From NCBI GenBank assembly GCA_021776335.1, contig JAJFGB010000007.1:310001-374000 (forward strand): a DNA stretch of 64,000 bases. Reading direction: 5' to 3'. This stretch comes from Hyphococcus sp. GTDB lineage: Bacteria; Pseudomonadota; Alphaproteobacteria; Caulobacterales; Parvularculaceae. Below, one piece after another: positions 1-8,778 of this stretch. A program made the position numbers and the translations under genes. Every line of letters begins with the position of its first letter. The stretch's first letter is position 1. A model generated the notes under the pieces. The model did no database searches. It saw only the letters and a program-made list of their open reading frames with translations, and was not told where the DNA came from.

Positions 1-2240
1 TCCACTTCCTGCAGGCGTTTGATCTCGTCGCGGATGCGGCCGGCTTCTTCGAATTCGAGATTCGACGCGGCTTCGCGCATCTGTTTTTCAAGCACGTCGA
101 TATGCGCCTTGAGATTATGACCCGGCGCGCCCTCGAATTCGCGTTGATCTTCGGCGAAACCGGCGCCCGGTCTGGCCGATCGCACGCCGCGATGCCCGAC
201 GAAAGTCTGACCGGCGGCGGCCTTTTTGCCTTCGTCGTCAGACGAGGCGATATCGGCGATGGCGGCTTTGGTGCTTTCCGGCGTGATGCCATGGGTTTTG
301 TTGTGCGCGACCTGTTTTTCGCGGCGGCGGTCGGTCTCGCCAATGGCGCGCTCCATGGAGCCGGTTATGCGGTCCGCATAGAGAATAACCCGGCCGTCCA
401 CATTACGCGCCGCGCGGCCGATGGTCTGGATCAGCGACGTCTCCGAGCGCAAAAATCCTTCCTTGTCGGCGTCGAGAATTGCAACGAGCTTGCATTCTGG
501 AATGTCGAGGCCTTCACGCAGGAGGTTGATCCCCACCAGCACATCAAAAGCGCCGAGACGCAGATCGCGGATGATTTCGATACGTTCCAGCGTGTCGATA
601 TCCGAATGCATATAGCGCACCTTGACGCCCTGTTCGTGCATATATTCGGTGAGATCTTCGGCCATGCGTTTGGTCAGCGTTGTCACCAGCACGCGCCCGC
701 CGCTCTTCGCGATCTCTTTGCATTCGGCGATCACGTCATCGACCTGATTTGTTTTGTCGCCAGTGACAGGGCGGATTTCGACTTCAGGGTCCACAAGGCC
801 CGTGGGGCGGATCACCTGTTCGGTAAAAACGCCGCCGGTGCGGTCCAGCTCCCATGGGCCCGGCGTCGCCGAGACATGCACTGTCTGCGGGCGCATCTTT
901 TCCCATTCCTCGAACTTCAGCGGCCGGTTATCCATGCAGGAGGGCAGGCGAAAGCCATATTCCGCCAGCGTTCTCTTGCGCGAAAAGTCACCGCGAAACA
1001 TCGCGCCGATCTGCGGCACGGTGACGTGGCTCTCGTCACAGAAGATGAGGGCGTTTTCCGGCAGATATTCAAACAGCGTCGGCGGCGGTTCGCCGGGCTG
1101 GCGGCCGGTAAGATAGCGGGAATAATTTTCAATGCCGGCGCAGGCGCCCGTCGCCGCCATCATTTCAAGGTCGAACTGCACACGCTGCTCAAGACGCTGG
1201 GCCTCCAGGAGGCGGCCTTCCTCGCGCATGATGGGCAAGGTTTCGTTGAGTTCTTTTTTGATGCCTTCAATCGCCTGATTAAGGGTCGGGCGCGGCGTGA
1301 CGTAATGCGAGTTGGCGTAAAGGGTGATCTCTTCGAGGTCGCCGGATTTCTGGCCGGTCAGGGGGTCGAACTCGGTGACCGCCTCGACTTCATCGCCGAA
1401 CATGGAAACCCGCCAGGCGCGGTCTTCATAGTGCGCCGGAAAGATTTCGATGACATCGCCGCGGGCGCGAAAGCAGCCCCGGGCAAAAGCGTTGTCATTG
1501 CGCCTGTATTGCAGGGCGACAAGATCGGCGAGGAGTTTCTTGCGGGAAATTTCCTGGCCGAGCTTCAGGGAAAAGGTCATTGCCGTATAGGTTTCAACCG
1601 AGCCGATGCCGTAGATGCAGGAAACCGAGGCGACGATAATTGTATCGTCCCGCTCCAGGAGCGCCCGCGTTGCCGCATGGCGCATGCGGTCGATCTGTTC
1701 GTTGATCGAGCTTTCTTTCTCGATATAAGTATCCGTACGCGGAATATAGGCTTCCGGCAGATAGTAATCGTAATAGGAAACGAAATATTCGACGGCGTTA
1801 TCGGGGAAGAACGCCTTGAACTCCCCATAGAGCTGCGCGGCGAGGGTTTTGTTGGGCGCAAGGATCAACGCCGGGCGCTGCGCCGCCTCGATCACCTTGG
1901 CCATCGTAAAGGTCTTGCCGGTGCCGGTGGCGCCCAGCAGCACCTGGTCCCACTCTTCGGTGCGAACGCCCTCGGTGAGTTCGGGTATGGCGGCGACCTG
2001 ATCGCCGGCGGGTTCATAGGCGGCGACCACGCGCAGGGGTTTCGACAGGGTTTTCGCTGTCGCGGGGCGCTCGGGCCGGTGCGGCGTCCACTGATCCAGT
2101 GGGATCGCCAGCCGGTCATGGTAGCCGGCGACAGCCTCGGAAAAACCGCCCGGCGTCACCTCGTTTTTGGGTGTCGTCGGCTGGCTGCTCGGGGCGTTCT
2201 TGCGGCGTGTTGTTTTGGGCGCGGGCATAGAGGCGAACAT
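1..2240 (-). CDS. uvrB: UvrABC excinuclease subunit B (3' end cut by window edge)
   Basis: UvrB is the damage-verifying helicase of nucleotide excision repair; it is loaded by UvrA and recruits UvrC. The minus-strand reading frame is open from about 2240 to the left edge. It shows Walker A ([10 protein letters not shown], about residues 101-110), the beta-hairpin region ([21 protein letters not shown]), the DESH box, and the C-terminal UVR coiled coil that docks UvrC ([17 protein letters not shown]), so only a few residues can be missing. About 70 residues, rich in T, P and K, precede the usual start of the family. Two in-frame ATGs (2240 and 2228) are possible and neither has a clear ribosome-binding site. 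A long open frame on the opposite strand is an antisense shadow. Confidence 0.97.
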   Translation of the reverse strand, partial: MFASMPAPKTTRRKNAPSSQPTTPKNEVTPGGFSEAVAGYHDRLAIPLDQWTPHRPERPATAKTLSKPLRVVAAYEPAGDQVAAIPELTEGVRTEEWDQVLLGATGTGKTFTMAKVIEAAQRPALILAPNKTLAAQLYGEFKAFFPDNAVEYFVSYYDYYLPEAYIPRTDTYIEKESSINEQIDRMRHAATRALLERDDTIIVASVSCIYGIGSVETYTAMTFSLKLGQEISRKKLLADLVALQYRRNDNAFARGCFRARGDVIEIFPAHYEDRAWRVSMFGDEVEAVTEFDPLTGQKSGDLEEITLYANSHYVTPRPTLNQAIEGIKKELNETLPIMREEGRLLEAQRLEQRVQFDLEMMAATGACAGIENYSRYLTGRQPGEPPPTLFEYLPENALIFCDESHVTVPQIGAMFRGDFSRKRTLAEYGFRLPSCMDNRPLKFEEWEKMRPQTVHVSATPGPWELDRTGGVFTEQVIRPTGLVDPEVEIRPVTGDKTNQVDDVIAECKEIAKSGGRVLVTTLTKRMAEDLTEYMHEQGVKVRYMHSDIDTLERIEIIRDLRLGAFDVLVGINLLREGLDIPECKLVAILDADKEGFLRSETSLIQTIGRAARNVDGRVILYADRITGSMERAIGETDRRREKQVAHNKTHGITPESTKAAIADIASSDDEGKKAAAGQTFVGHRGVRSARPGAGFAEDQREFEGAPGHNLKAHIDVLEKQMREAASNLEFEEAGRIRDEIKRLQEV

Positions 2241-2320
2241 AGGTAGAACGCGTGGAAATGGAAGCCCGGAATGTCAGGAGTGTTGTCAGGAGGTCTGTAA
2301 ACATGTGTGGCCTTTGCGAC

Positions 2321-2358
2321 CATCCTTCGAGGGCCCTGCGGGCCGCCTCAGGATGAGG
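2321..2358 (+). repeat. Extragenic palindromic repeat, copy 1
   Basis: The conserved ends are CATCCTTCGAGG on the left and CCTCAGGATGAGG on the right, around a GC-rich variable hairpin. The ends pair with each other. It forms an inverted pair with the copy at 2377, like the doublets of REP/BIME elements. Confidence 0.85.
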
Positions 2359-2376
2359 GCAGCAAAAACAAACAAC

Positions 2377-2416
2377 CCTCATCCTGAGGTGCTTGCCGTA
2401 GGCAAGCCTCGAAGGG
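2377..2416 (-). repeat. Extragenic palindromic repeat, copy 2
   Basis: This is the same element in reverse orientation (CCTCATCCTGAGG ... CCTCGAAGG), with a central hairpin GCTTGCCGTAGGCAAGC. It is 18 nt from copy 1 and immediately upstream of the GIY-YIG gene. Confidence 0.85.
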
Positions 2417-2444
2417 TGAAAACATGTACTAGCTCAGCTATAAT
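2416..2444 (+). promoter_or_regulatory. Possible promoter of the GIY-YIG gene
   Basis: A perfect -10 hexamer TATAAT lies at 2439-2444. A weak -35 (GTGAAA, 2416-2421) stands 17 nt upstream, at the outer edge of the palindromic repeat. The expected transcription start falls at or next to the ATG at 2451, so the message may be leaderless. Confidence 0.4.
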
Positions 2445-2450
2445 CCCGGA

Positions 2451-2771
2451 ATGCAAAACGCCTTCGTCTACATCCTCGAATGCGCCGACGGCTCTTACTA
2501 TGTCGGCTCGCATCGCGGTAGCGATGTCTCCGTGCGTGTATCCGAACATCAGGCGGGAACATATCGTGATGCTTACACATTTACGCGCCGGCCCGTGAAA
2601 CTGGTTTGGTCAGAATGGTTTTCTCGTTTCGACAACGCAGTCGTCGTCGAACGGCAAATTAAAGGTTGGAACCGTGCGAAGAAGCAGGCGCTGATACGCG
2701 GCGACTATGATGCGTTACAATTTCTTGCGAAACGGCCCTCTGCTCGCGATAAAACACAACCCTCATCCTGA
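2451..2771 (+). CDS. GIY-YIG nuclease-superfamily small protein (YhbQ-like)
   Basis: This 106-residue protein is a stand-alone GIY-YIG domain. The VYILECADGSYYVGS segment supplies the two-strand GIY-YIG signature, R follows in VRVSEHQAG, and the metal-binding Glu is in ERQIKGWNRAKKQALI. Relatives are structure-specific or uncharacterised endonucleases. No typical Shine-Dalgarno is seen before the ATG and a TATAAT sits just upstream. The gene is bracketed by extragenic palindromes, and its TGA stop (2769-2771) lies inside a half copy of that repeat, so the last residues are repeat-encoded. The fold is well supported; the substrate is unknown. Confidence 0.85.
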   Translation: MQNAFVYILECADGSYYVGSHRGSDVSVRVSEHQAGTYRDAYTFTRRPVKLVWSEWFSRFDNAVVVERQIKGWNRAKKQALIRGDYDALQFLAKRPSARDKTQPSS

Positions 2772-2829
2772 GGTATTTGCGATCATCCTTCGAGGCTCGA
2801 TGCTGTGCATCTCGCACCTCAGGATGAGG
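2761..2829 (+). repeat. Extragenic palindromic repeats, half copy plus copy 3
   Basis: A half element (CCTCATCCTGAGG, 2761-2773) is followed at 2784-2829 by a complete copy in the orientation of copy 1 (CATCCTTCGAGG ... CCTCAGGATGAGG). The half copy contains the stop codon of the GIY-YIG gene. Confidence 0.85.
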
Positions 2830-2853
2830 TAGCGGGTTGAATCAAGAACCTTC

Positions 2854-2896
2854 CCTCGTCCTGAGGCGCCGTCTGAAAGACGGCCTCGAAGGATGG
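2854..2896 (-). repeat. Extragenic palindromic repeat, copy 4
   Basis: A copy in reverse orientation (CCTCGTCCTGAGG ... CCTCGAAGGATGG) with its own central hairpin (GCCGTCTGAAAGACGGC). It lies just past the 3' end of the CYP153 gene. Confidence 0.85.
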
Positions 2897-2915
2897 CTCC
2901 ACGCGCAACCTGAAA

Positions 2916-4154
2916 TTAAGGAACAATCCGCACCGGCAGGCTGTCATAGCCATGGACGAAATTTGATCTTGTGCGCTCGGCGTCGCCAGCCACCTCAATA
3001 CGGGTCCAGCGGGCGAGAATTTCTTCCAGGATGATTTTCATCTGCAGCTCGGAGAGCCGGCGTCCCATGCAACGGTGAATGCCGCCGCCAAAGGAAAGGT
3101 GCTGCCGCACATTGCTGCGGGTAATATCGAAGCGCCCGGCATCCGCGAAAACGCTTTCGTCGCGATTGCCCGAAATGTACCACATGACGACCTTGTCGCC
3201 TTTTTTAATCTGTTTGCCGGCGAGATCCGCATCGGCGAGGGCGGTGCGGCGCATATGGGCGATCGGCGTCTGCCAGCGGATGATTTCCGAGACGGCGCTT
3301 TCCATCAGTGCGGGGTTGGTTTTGAGTTTTTCAAGCTCGCCGGGGTTTTGGTCGAACGCGACAACAGCGCCGGTCATGGAATTGCGGGTCGTGTCATTGC
3401 CACCGACAATCAGGACCAGCACATTGCCGAGATAATTCATCGGCTGCATCGTTGCGGTCGCGGGGTTTTGCGCCAGCATCGAGATGAAATCAAAGCCTTC
3501 GCTGTTTTGCGCCCGTGCGCGCCAAAGCTTGATGAAATAGAATAAACAGTCCTTCATTTCGCGGACGCGTTCTTCCTGGCTGGCGACAACGCCAAGGCCC
3601 GGTTCCGACGTGGCGACATTCGACCAGTGCGTCAGCTTGTGACGGTCCTCAAAGGGAAAATCAAAGAGCGTCGCGAGCATCTGCGTCGTCAGCTCGACAG
3701 AGACAGCGGGCACCCAGTCAAAAATCTCATTGACCGGCAGGCTGTCGAGCACCGCCGCCGTCCGCTCACGAATGATTTTTTCGAAATGCTCCAGATTGGG
3801 CCGCGCGACAATGCCGGACACCGCGCTGCGCTGTTCCCCATGGCGCGGCGGGTCCATGGTGATCAGCCCTTCGAGGGTGTGGTTGGCGAATTTCAGCGAG
3901 AAGTCGTCATGAATGACAACGCCGCCATGCTCGCTGGCTGACGAAAAGACCTGATGATTGGTTTCCACCGCGAGGATGTCCTTATGGGCGGTTACCGACC
4001 AATAGGGGCCATAGGCGCTGTCACGGCAATAATGCACCGGATCTTCGCGGCGCAGGCGTTCAAACAGCGGCCCGTATTGTTTGCTGTCCCATAAGGCGAT
4101 GTCGCTGACATCAAGATCGGCAAGGGCGGCTTGTGTTTCGGTCGTCACGGACAT
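2916..4154 (-). CDS. Cytochrome P450 of the CYP153 family (alkane/fatty-acid terminal hydroxylase)
   Basis: CYP153 enzymes are soluble bacterial P450s that hydroxylate the terminal carbon of medium-chain alkanes and related substrates, fed by a ferredoxin and its reductase. The protein (about 412 residues) carries the oxygen-activation I-helix GGNDTTRNS, the ExxR pair in SEIIRWQTP, and the haem-Cys loop FGGGIHRCMGRR. Long runs such as EDPVHYC, GPYWSV, DFPFEDR, RWQTPIAHMRRTAL and KGDKVVMWY match CYP153A members as I remember them. The ATG at 4154 gives the usual family N-terminus; a GTG at 4175 is also possible and neither has a good ribosome-binding site. No ferredoxin or reductase partner is encoded in the window. 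Confidence 0.9.
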   Translation of the reverse strand: MSVTTETQAALADLDVSDIALWDSKQYGPLFERLRREDPVHYCRDSAYGPYWSVTAHKDILAVETNHQVFSSASEHGGVVIHDDFSLKFANHTLEGLITMDPPRHGEQRSAVSGIVARPNLEHFEKIIRERTAAVLDSLPVNEIFDWVPAVSVELTTQMLATLFDFPFEDRHKLTHWSNVATSEPGLGVVASQEERVREMKDCLFYFIKLWRARAQNSEGFDFISMLAQNPATATMQPMNYLGNVLVLIVGGNDTTRNSMTGAVVAFDQNPGELEKLKTNPALMESAVSEIIRWQTPIAHMRRTALADADLAGKQIKKGDKVVMWYISGNRDESVFADAGRFDITRSNVRQHLSFGGGIHRCMGRRLSELQMKIILEEILARWTRIEVAGDAERTRSNFVHGYDSLPVRIVP

Positions 4155-4294
4155 GACGCGAGGATAGACGGTCACTTCGGAAAAAAACAGGCGGGCATGG
4201 TGCGCGGAAAGGAAGCAAGGGGCCGGTGGTTGGACAATTGAAGTTGCCTAGTCTTATAAGAGAAACCTCAATAACGCCTGTGGTTATTTGAAGA

Positions 4295-5914
4295 ATGCAA
4301 GAATTTATTACTGCGGCCGGACAGCTAATACAAAGTGGCGGCGCTTGGAGTGTTGGCGCTGTTATTGTGGCCATCGTTGTTGCGGTCGGCGGGTTCTTCA
4401 AGAACCTGAACAATATTCTCGATTTCCTCGAAAAAATCGGATTACGAAAAAAGCCCAAAGACGGCGGCAACGACACAGGGACGCAATCAAATACGCAGAA
4501 ACCGCCCGGTGGCAGCGACTATAGAGCGCGTATAGTCACCGAGCTAGCAGAGAGACGTATTTCAGAGGATTCTGCTGTCAAGTTGGCTTTCGCATTTGCC
4601 GGTAAGCAACATGAGGAGGTTCCGTCATCATCCGGTAACTTTCTGACCGACGCTAAATCTGCAGAACAAATGATTGCAGAGCTGGCGAGGCGGAAAAATG
4701 AAAAGGAGCAGGAGGCGGCGAGGCTTGAGGCAGAAGGCAAAACCGAAGCGGCGCTGGCGCTGCTCGCGGAATTGGTTGAAGAAGACTCGGCGCAGGCCGC
4801 CGAAAGATGGAAAGCGCGCGGCGCCATCGCTTTCAACGCTTTCACGGCAAAAGCTATTGAGAGTTATGAGCGTGCAGTCGCCTGCAATCCAGATGATGTG
4901 GAAGCACATAATCAGCTTGGACATTTGTTCATGCGAATTGGCGACCTACAACAAGCTCAAGAATCCTATGAAAAAGTTTTGGAGCACGCCAACCAGGCTG
5001 TTGATAAAAATTTGCTCGCCGTCGCGTTCGACAATCTGGGGTTAGTGGAAAAGACAAGAGGCAATCTCGAAGCAGCTGTCGCTTTTTATGAGCAAGCGCT
5101 GGCGATTGATCGCAAGGCGAACGACAAAGAAGGAATGGCTGCGACTTATGGCAATCTTGGCATCGTGGAGAAGACCCGTGGCAATCTCGATGGGGCGGCT
5201 GACTATTATGGGCGGGCGTTGGTTATCTTTGAAGAGCTGGACCGTCCGACGGGAATGGCGGCAGCTTACGGCAATCTCGGAGTTGTTGAGGAAATTCGGG
5301 GAAACCTTGAAGCGGCGGCCAAATTTTATGAGCAAGCGCTAGCGATCGACAAGGAACTTGACAGCAAGGAGGGGATGGCGATCCGGTACGGTGGTCTCGG
5401 CAATGTCGAGCAAGCCCGGGGCAATCTTGATGCGGCGGTCGGTTACTACCAGCGAGCGCTGGCGATAGATAAAGAGTTGGGCCGCAAGGAGGGGATGGCG
5501 ATCCGGTACGGTAATCTCGGCGTCGTGCAGCATGATCGCGGGGATCTCAATGCGGCGGCGGACTATTACAAGCAGGCGCTAGCGATTGGTTTAGAGCTTG
5601 GCAGCAAGCAGGAGGTGGCCGGGAATTATGGCAATCTCGGTAATGTGGAGCAGAATAGAGGCAATCTTGAAACGGCAATTGAATATTATCAGAAGGCGTT
5701 GACGATCAATCGCGAGTTAGGAAGCAAAGAAGGGGCGGCGATCCAGTACGCTAATCTCGGTGTTTTGGAGCAGACACGTGGCAATCTCGAGAACGCCGTT
5801 GCAAACTGGCGCAAGGCTCATGATCTCTATACGGATATTGGAATACCCCACGAGGCTGAAAAAATCGGTGAGTGGCTGCGCGATGCCGGCGCCGAGGGTT
5901 TCGATAAAGAGTAG
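4295..5914 (+). CDS. Membrane-anchored TPR repeat protein
   Basis: The 539-residue protein begins with a short hydrophobic segment (about residues 17-36) that should anchor it in the inner membrane. A charged linker follows, then an alpha-helical, possibly coiled-coil region (about 120-160), and an array of 40-residue tetratricopeptide repeats with the recurring core YGNLGxVEQxRGNLxAAxxYYxxALAI, ending near residue 530. TPR solenoids of this 40-residue class usually bind peptides or partner proteins. The repeats are also conserved at DNA level with a 120-bp period. It stands alone between the divergent P450 gene and a DUF885 gene, so its partner is unknown. The fold is certain; the function is not. 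Confidence 0.9.
   Translation: MQEFITAAGQLIQSGGAWSVGAVIVAIVVAVGGFFKNLNNILDFLEKIGLRKKPKDGGNDTGTQSNTQKPPGGSDYRARIVTELAERRISEDSAVKLAFAFAGKQHEEVPSSSGNFLTDAKSAEQMIAELARRKNEKEQEAARLEAEGKTEAALALLAELVEEDSAQAAERWKARGAIAFNAFTAKAIESYERAVACNPDDVEAHNQLGHLFMRIGDLQQAQESYEKVLEHANQAVDKNLLAVAFDNLGLVEKTRGNLEAAVAFYEQALAIDRKANDKEGMAATYGNLGIVEKTRGNLDGAADYYGRALVIFEELDRPTGMAAAYGNLGVVEEIRGNLEAAAKFYEQALAIDKELDSKEGMAIRYGGLGNVEQARGNLDAAVGYYQRALAIDKELGRKEGMAIRYGNLGVVQHDRGDLNAAADYYKQALAIGLELGSKQEVAGNYGNLGNVEQNRGNLETAIEYYQKALTINRELGSKEGAAIQYANLGVLEQTRGNLENAVANWRKAHDLYTDIGIPHEAEKIGEWLRDAGAEGFDKE
5031..5810 (+). repeat. 120-bp tandem coding repeats in the TPR gene
   Basis: A GGCAATCT(C/T)GG motif recurs every 120 bp (near 5031, 5151, 5271, 5391, 5511, 5631 and 5751), once per 40-residue TPR. 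Neighbouring units share long identical stretches, for example the block starting at 5364 reappears 120 bp later. This points to recent unit duplication or gene conversion. Confidence 0.85.
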
Positions 5915-6232
5915 GCAGGCGAAAAGGCGCAACCCGCCAACGCTGCATAGAATAGTTCAGGACTCTATTACGAGTTCGCTTTGCGGCAGCCTGTCGTCGG
6001 GCATTGAGCCGTGGCGGGCAATTGTGTGGCGAGACGCACGGGCAAACGAACTTTGCACGGCCTGATTCGGATGTCCCGCCGTTCCGGTCCGCCCTGTTGA
6101 AAACTTATGCCCTGTTTTCCGCCAGTTACGGCCCGGAAAATCGCCGGTTCGACCCTATAGCGAGCCGTGATAGGAGACAGGCGGGGAGCCGATTCTCGCG
6201 CTTATGGCGCCGGGTCGATTCGGGAGGGTTCT
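5915..6232. other. 318-bp intergenic region, nothing recognised
   Basis: No convincing coding frame, tRNA, repeat or hairpin terminator is visible. Short open frames here lack ribosome-binding sites and resemble no family I know. The only functional site I can point to is the ribosome-binding site GGGAGGGTT just before the next gene. Confidence 0.5.
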
Positions 6233-7993
6233 ATGTTGAAGCTGGTAACAGTTTTCAGTCTTGCGTTTATCGTGGCAGCCCAGGCGGCGCCGGCGGACGA
6301 TCTTGAGGCGTTGTTTGACGACTATTGGACCTATGATCTTGCGTCAGACCCATTTGGGGCGACGTCATCAGGGGACAATACATTTAACGATCAGGTCCCT
6401 GCTGTTGCGCCGGAGGATTACCAGGCGCGCACGGCACAGCGCAGCGCTTTTTTAAGCCGCCTCGACGCGATCGATTCCGAAGCATTTAATGATGCGCAGC
6501 GTCTCAACGCTGATCTGTTGCGCTTCATTTTGATCCATCAAATTGATCTTGCCGAATTTGACGGCTGGCGCATGCCGTTCCTCGCCGATGGCGGGTTTCA
6601 TATGGAGTTCGGTTACGTAACAGGCTCCACGCCATTCCGAACGGAAAAAGATTTTGAGAATTATCTGGCGCGGCTGCGCGCGCTGCCAGGCTTCATTGAC
6701 CAGAATATCGACAATATGCGCGTCGGCCTGGCCGATGGGTTTACGCAGCCGAAAGAAATTCTCCCGTTCATCATTCCGTCTTTCGAAGCACAGGTAAAAG
6801 ACAACGCGGCGGCGCATCCTTATTACGCACCGTTTGAGGTAATGCCTGAAACCATCTCGTCGCGGCGCCAGCGCGTGTTGCAGCGTGAGGCGCGCGCCGC
6901 CCTTGCCGATCAGGTGATCCCCGCCTTTGCGCGCGCAGCGACCTTTATGAAAGACGAATATCTGCCCAATGCGCGCGAAAGCGTCGGGGCGAGCGCGCTG
7001 CCTGATGGCGAGGCCTATTATGCGGCGCTGGTGCGTTATTACACCTCGCTCGACGATGCGACGCCGGACGCTATTCACCGGCTGGGGTTGAAAGAGGTTG
7101 CGCGCATCAGGGCGGAGATGGATGCGGTAATCAGGACGACCGGATTTCGGGGCGAGTTTAGCGCGTTTCTGGATTTCTTGCGTACGGACGAGGAGTTCTA
7201 CGCAAAAACGCCGGAACAACTTTTGGAACGTGCGTCCTGGATATCAAAAGATATCGACGGACGCCTGCCGGCCTATTTCGGAAAACTGCCACGCCAGCCC
7301 TATTCCGTGGAGCCGGTGCCGGCGGAGATCGCGCCGAATTACACCACCGGGCGTTATGTGGGTGCGCCGCTGGATGCCGATCGCGGTGGGCAATATTGGG
7401 TCAATACCTATGGCCTCGACACGCGTCCACTTTACCAGTTGATTGCGTTGTCACTGCACGAAGCCGTGCCGGGTCATCATCTGCAAGGCGCGCTCGCGCT
7501 CGAGATTGAAAATGTTCCGGCATTCCGCAAGCAATTCTACCCCCATGCATTCGGCGAGGGCTGGGGGCTTTATTCGGAAAAGCTTGGCGTTGAAATGGGC
7601 GTTTACACAACGCCCTATGATGAGTTCGGACGGCTTTCCTATGAGATGTGGCGTGCATGCCGATTGGTGATTGACACCGGTTTACATTCAAAGGACTGGA
7701 CGCGGCAACAAGCGCTTGACTATCTCGCGTCAAACACCGCGTTGTCGCTGCACAATGTTCAAACCGAAGTTGACCGCTATATCGCCTGGCCAGGTCAGGC
7801 GCTCGCCTATAAAATGGGTGAGCTGACGATCTGGGAATTGCGCAGCAAGGCGGAGCGGGAACTGGGCGACAAGTTTGACATTCGTGACTTCCACGACGCG
7901 GTGCTGACCGAAGGCGGCTTGCCCCTCGACATGCTGCGTGTGAAAATCGATCGCTATATTGCTGACACAAAAGCCAGGCCCGACGCTGAATGA
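6233..7993 (+). CDS. DUF885 family secreted metallopeptidase-like protein
   Basis: DUF885 proteins are gluzincin-like putative peptidases. This one (586 residues) has a signal peptide (MLKLVTVFSLAFIVAAQAAPA) and the family hallmark HEAVPGHH at residues 409-416, where the two histidines and the Glu would bind and activate zinc. A following EGWGLYSEKLG segment would supply the third metal ligand. The ATG at 6233 was chosen because GGGAGGGTT lies directly upstream and because the signal peptide then sits at the N-terminus. The protein should act in the periplasm. The stop overlaps the start of the next gene by 4 nt, so the two are probably co-transcribed. The true substrate is unknown. Confidence 0.9.
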   Translation: MLKLVTVFSLAFIVAAQAAPADDLEALFDDYWTYDLASDPFGATSSGDNTFNDQVPAVAPEDYQARTAQRSAFLSRLDAIDSEAFNDAQRLNADLLRFILIHQIDLAEFDGWRMPFLADGGFHMEFGYVTGSTPFRTEKDFENYLARLRALPGFIDQNIDNMRVGLADGFTQPKEILPFIIPSFEAQVKDNAAAHPYYAPFEVMPETISSRRQRVLQREARAALADQVIPAFARAATFMKDEYLPNARESVGASALPDGEAYYAALVRYYTSLDDATPDAIHRLGLKEVARIRAEMDAVIRTTGFRGEFSAFLDFLRTDEEFYAKTPEQLLERASWISKDIDGRLPAYFGKLPRQPYSVEPVPAEIAPNYTTGRYVGAPLDADRGGQYWVNTYGLDTRPLYQLIALSLHEAVPGHHLQGALALEIENVPAFRKQFYPHAFGEGWGLYSEKLGVEMGVYTTPYDEFGRLSYEMWRACRLVIDTGLHSKDWTRQQALDYLASNTALSLHNVQTEVDRYIAWPGQALAYKMGELTIWELRSKAERELGDKFDIRDFHDAVLTEGGLPLDMLRVKIDRYIADTKARPDAE

Positions 7994-8526
7994 CAATCGA
8001 AGACGGTATTCCGGTTCTTGAAACCGAACGGCTGATCCTGCGCGGATGGCGGGCTGATGATTTCGTTCCTCTGCGCGACATGAAGAAAAGCCCCGAAATG
8101 ATGCGCTTCATCACCGGGGAGCCGATGTCCGAAGAAGACAGCTGGACGAAGTTTTTGCGTGCAGTGGGACATTGGAAAATCATGGGGTTCGGTTACTGGG
8201 TCGTCGAAGAGCGCGAGAGCGGCAGAACGATCGGCGAGGTCGGCTTTGGCGATTTCAAGCGCAGCATTGAGCCGTCCCTTAAGGGCGAGCCGGAAATTGG
8301 CTGGCTTTTGGATGTCGCCGTTCAGGGCAAAGGCTATGCAAGCGAGGCCGCACTGGCTGCTGTCAAATGGGGCGATGAGAATTTTAGCGGCAAACGCATG
8401 TCTTGTATCGTTGATCCCGATCACGTCGCCTCCATCCGCATCGCGAAAAAATGCGGGTTTCAAAAAACCGGCGTCACTGTTTATCACGACAGCAATGTCG
8501 TGATGCTGCACCGGGATGCCGGATAA
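7990..8526 (+). CDS. GNAT N-acetyltransferase (RimJ/RimL type)
   Basis: The 178-residue protein starts with the typical RimJ/RimL opening (VLETERLILRGWRADDF) and has the acetyl-CoA binding region around EIGWLLDVAVQGKGYASEAALAA, where Q-G-K-G-Y-A is the pyrophosphate-binding loop. The late CGFQKTG motif is also typical. Such enzymes acetylate protein N-termini, amino acids or antibiotics; nothing here fixes the acceptor. The start ATG overlaps the stop of the DUF885 gene (ATGA), which implies translational coupling. Confidence 0.88.
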   Translation: MTIEDGIPVLETERLILRGWRADDFVPLRDMKKSPEMMRFITGEPMSEEDSWTKFLRAVGHWKIMGFGYWVVEERESGRTIGEVGFGDFKRSIEPSLKGEPEIGWLLDVAVQGKGYASEAALAAVKWGDENFSGKRMSCIVDPDHVASIRIAKKCGFQKTGVTVYHDSNVVMLHRDAG

Positions 8527-8569
8527 ATCCGCTGACTTTGCTTTCTCGGCGACCGTTTGGAATGGCCTT

Positions 8570-8611
8570 CATACTTCGAGGCTCGGCTTCGCCGAGCGCC
8601 TCAGCATGAGG
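8570..8611 (+). repeat. Extragenic palindromic repeat, copy 5
   Basis: A slightly diverged copy (CATACTTCGAGG ... CCTCAGCATGAGG) with a perfect central hairpin CTCGGCTTCGCCGAG. It is the first half of a second inverted pair, downstream of the GNAT gene. Confidence 0.85.
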
Positions 8612-8633
8612 GTAATTCATTGAAAGCAATCCT

Positions 8634-8676
8634 CCTCATCCTGAGGTGCGAGCCCGCAGGGCGAGCCTCGAAGGAT
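8634..8676 (-). repeat. Extragenic palindromic repeat, copy 6
   Basis: A copy in reverse orientation (CCTCATCCTGAGG ... CCTCGAAGGAT), 22 nt from copy 5. Together they make the same head-to-head doublet seen near 2.3 kb. Confidence 0.85.
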
Positions 8677-8741
8677 AATTCTGAGTACGATGATCACCTG
8701 ATGCGCTGGAAAGCGCACCCTTAAATAAACTCACTTCCGTC

Positions 8742-8768
8742 TGTCACATTCTCCGCTCCTGCCTCGTC
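8742..8768 (+). promoter_or_regulatory. ECF41-type promoter (TGTCACA-N16-CGTC)
   Basis: The -35 element TGTCACA (8742-8748) and -10 element CGTC (8765-8768) are separated by exactly 16 nt, which is the published signature of promoters read by ECF41 sigma factors. An ECF41 sigma gene is the third gene downstream, so the operon is probably autoregulated. Transcription should start near 8775, only a few bases before the first ATG. Confidence 0.88.
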
Positions 8769-8778
8769 TTGTGTGTGT

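Noticed and set aside
102-2246. A 714-residue open frame on the plus strand
   Set aside because: It is the antisense shadow of uvrB: the minus strand gives a full UvrB with Walker A, beta-hairpin and UVR domain, while the plus-strand protein resembles nothing.
5031-5810. Regular repeats that might suggest a CRISPR or satellite array
   Set aside because: The period is 120 bp, the repeats are in frame inside a TPR gene, and each unit encodes one 40-residue TPR.
6452-7219. A 255-residue open frame on the minus strand inside the DUF885 gene
   Set aside because: It is a codon-bias shadow; the plus-strand product has a signal peptide and the conserved HEAVPGHH motif.
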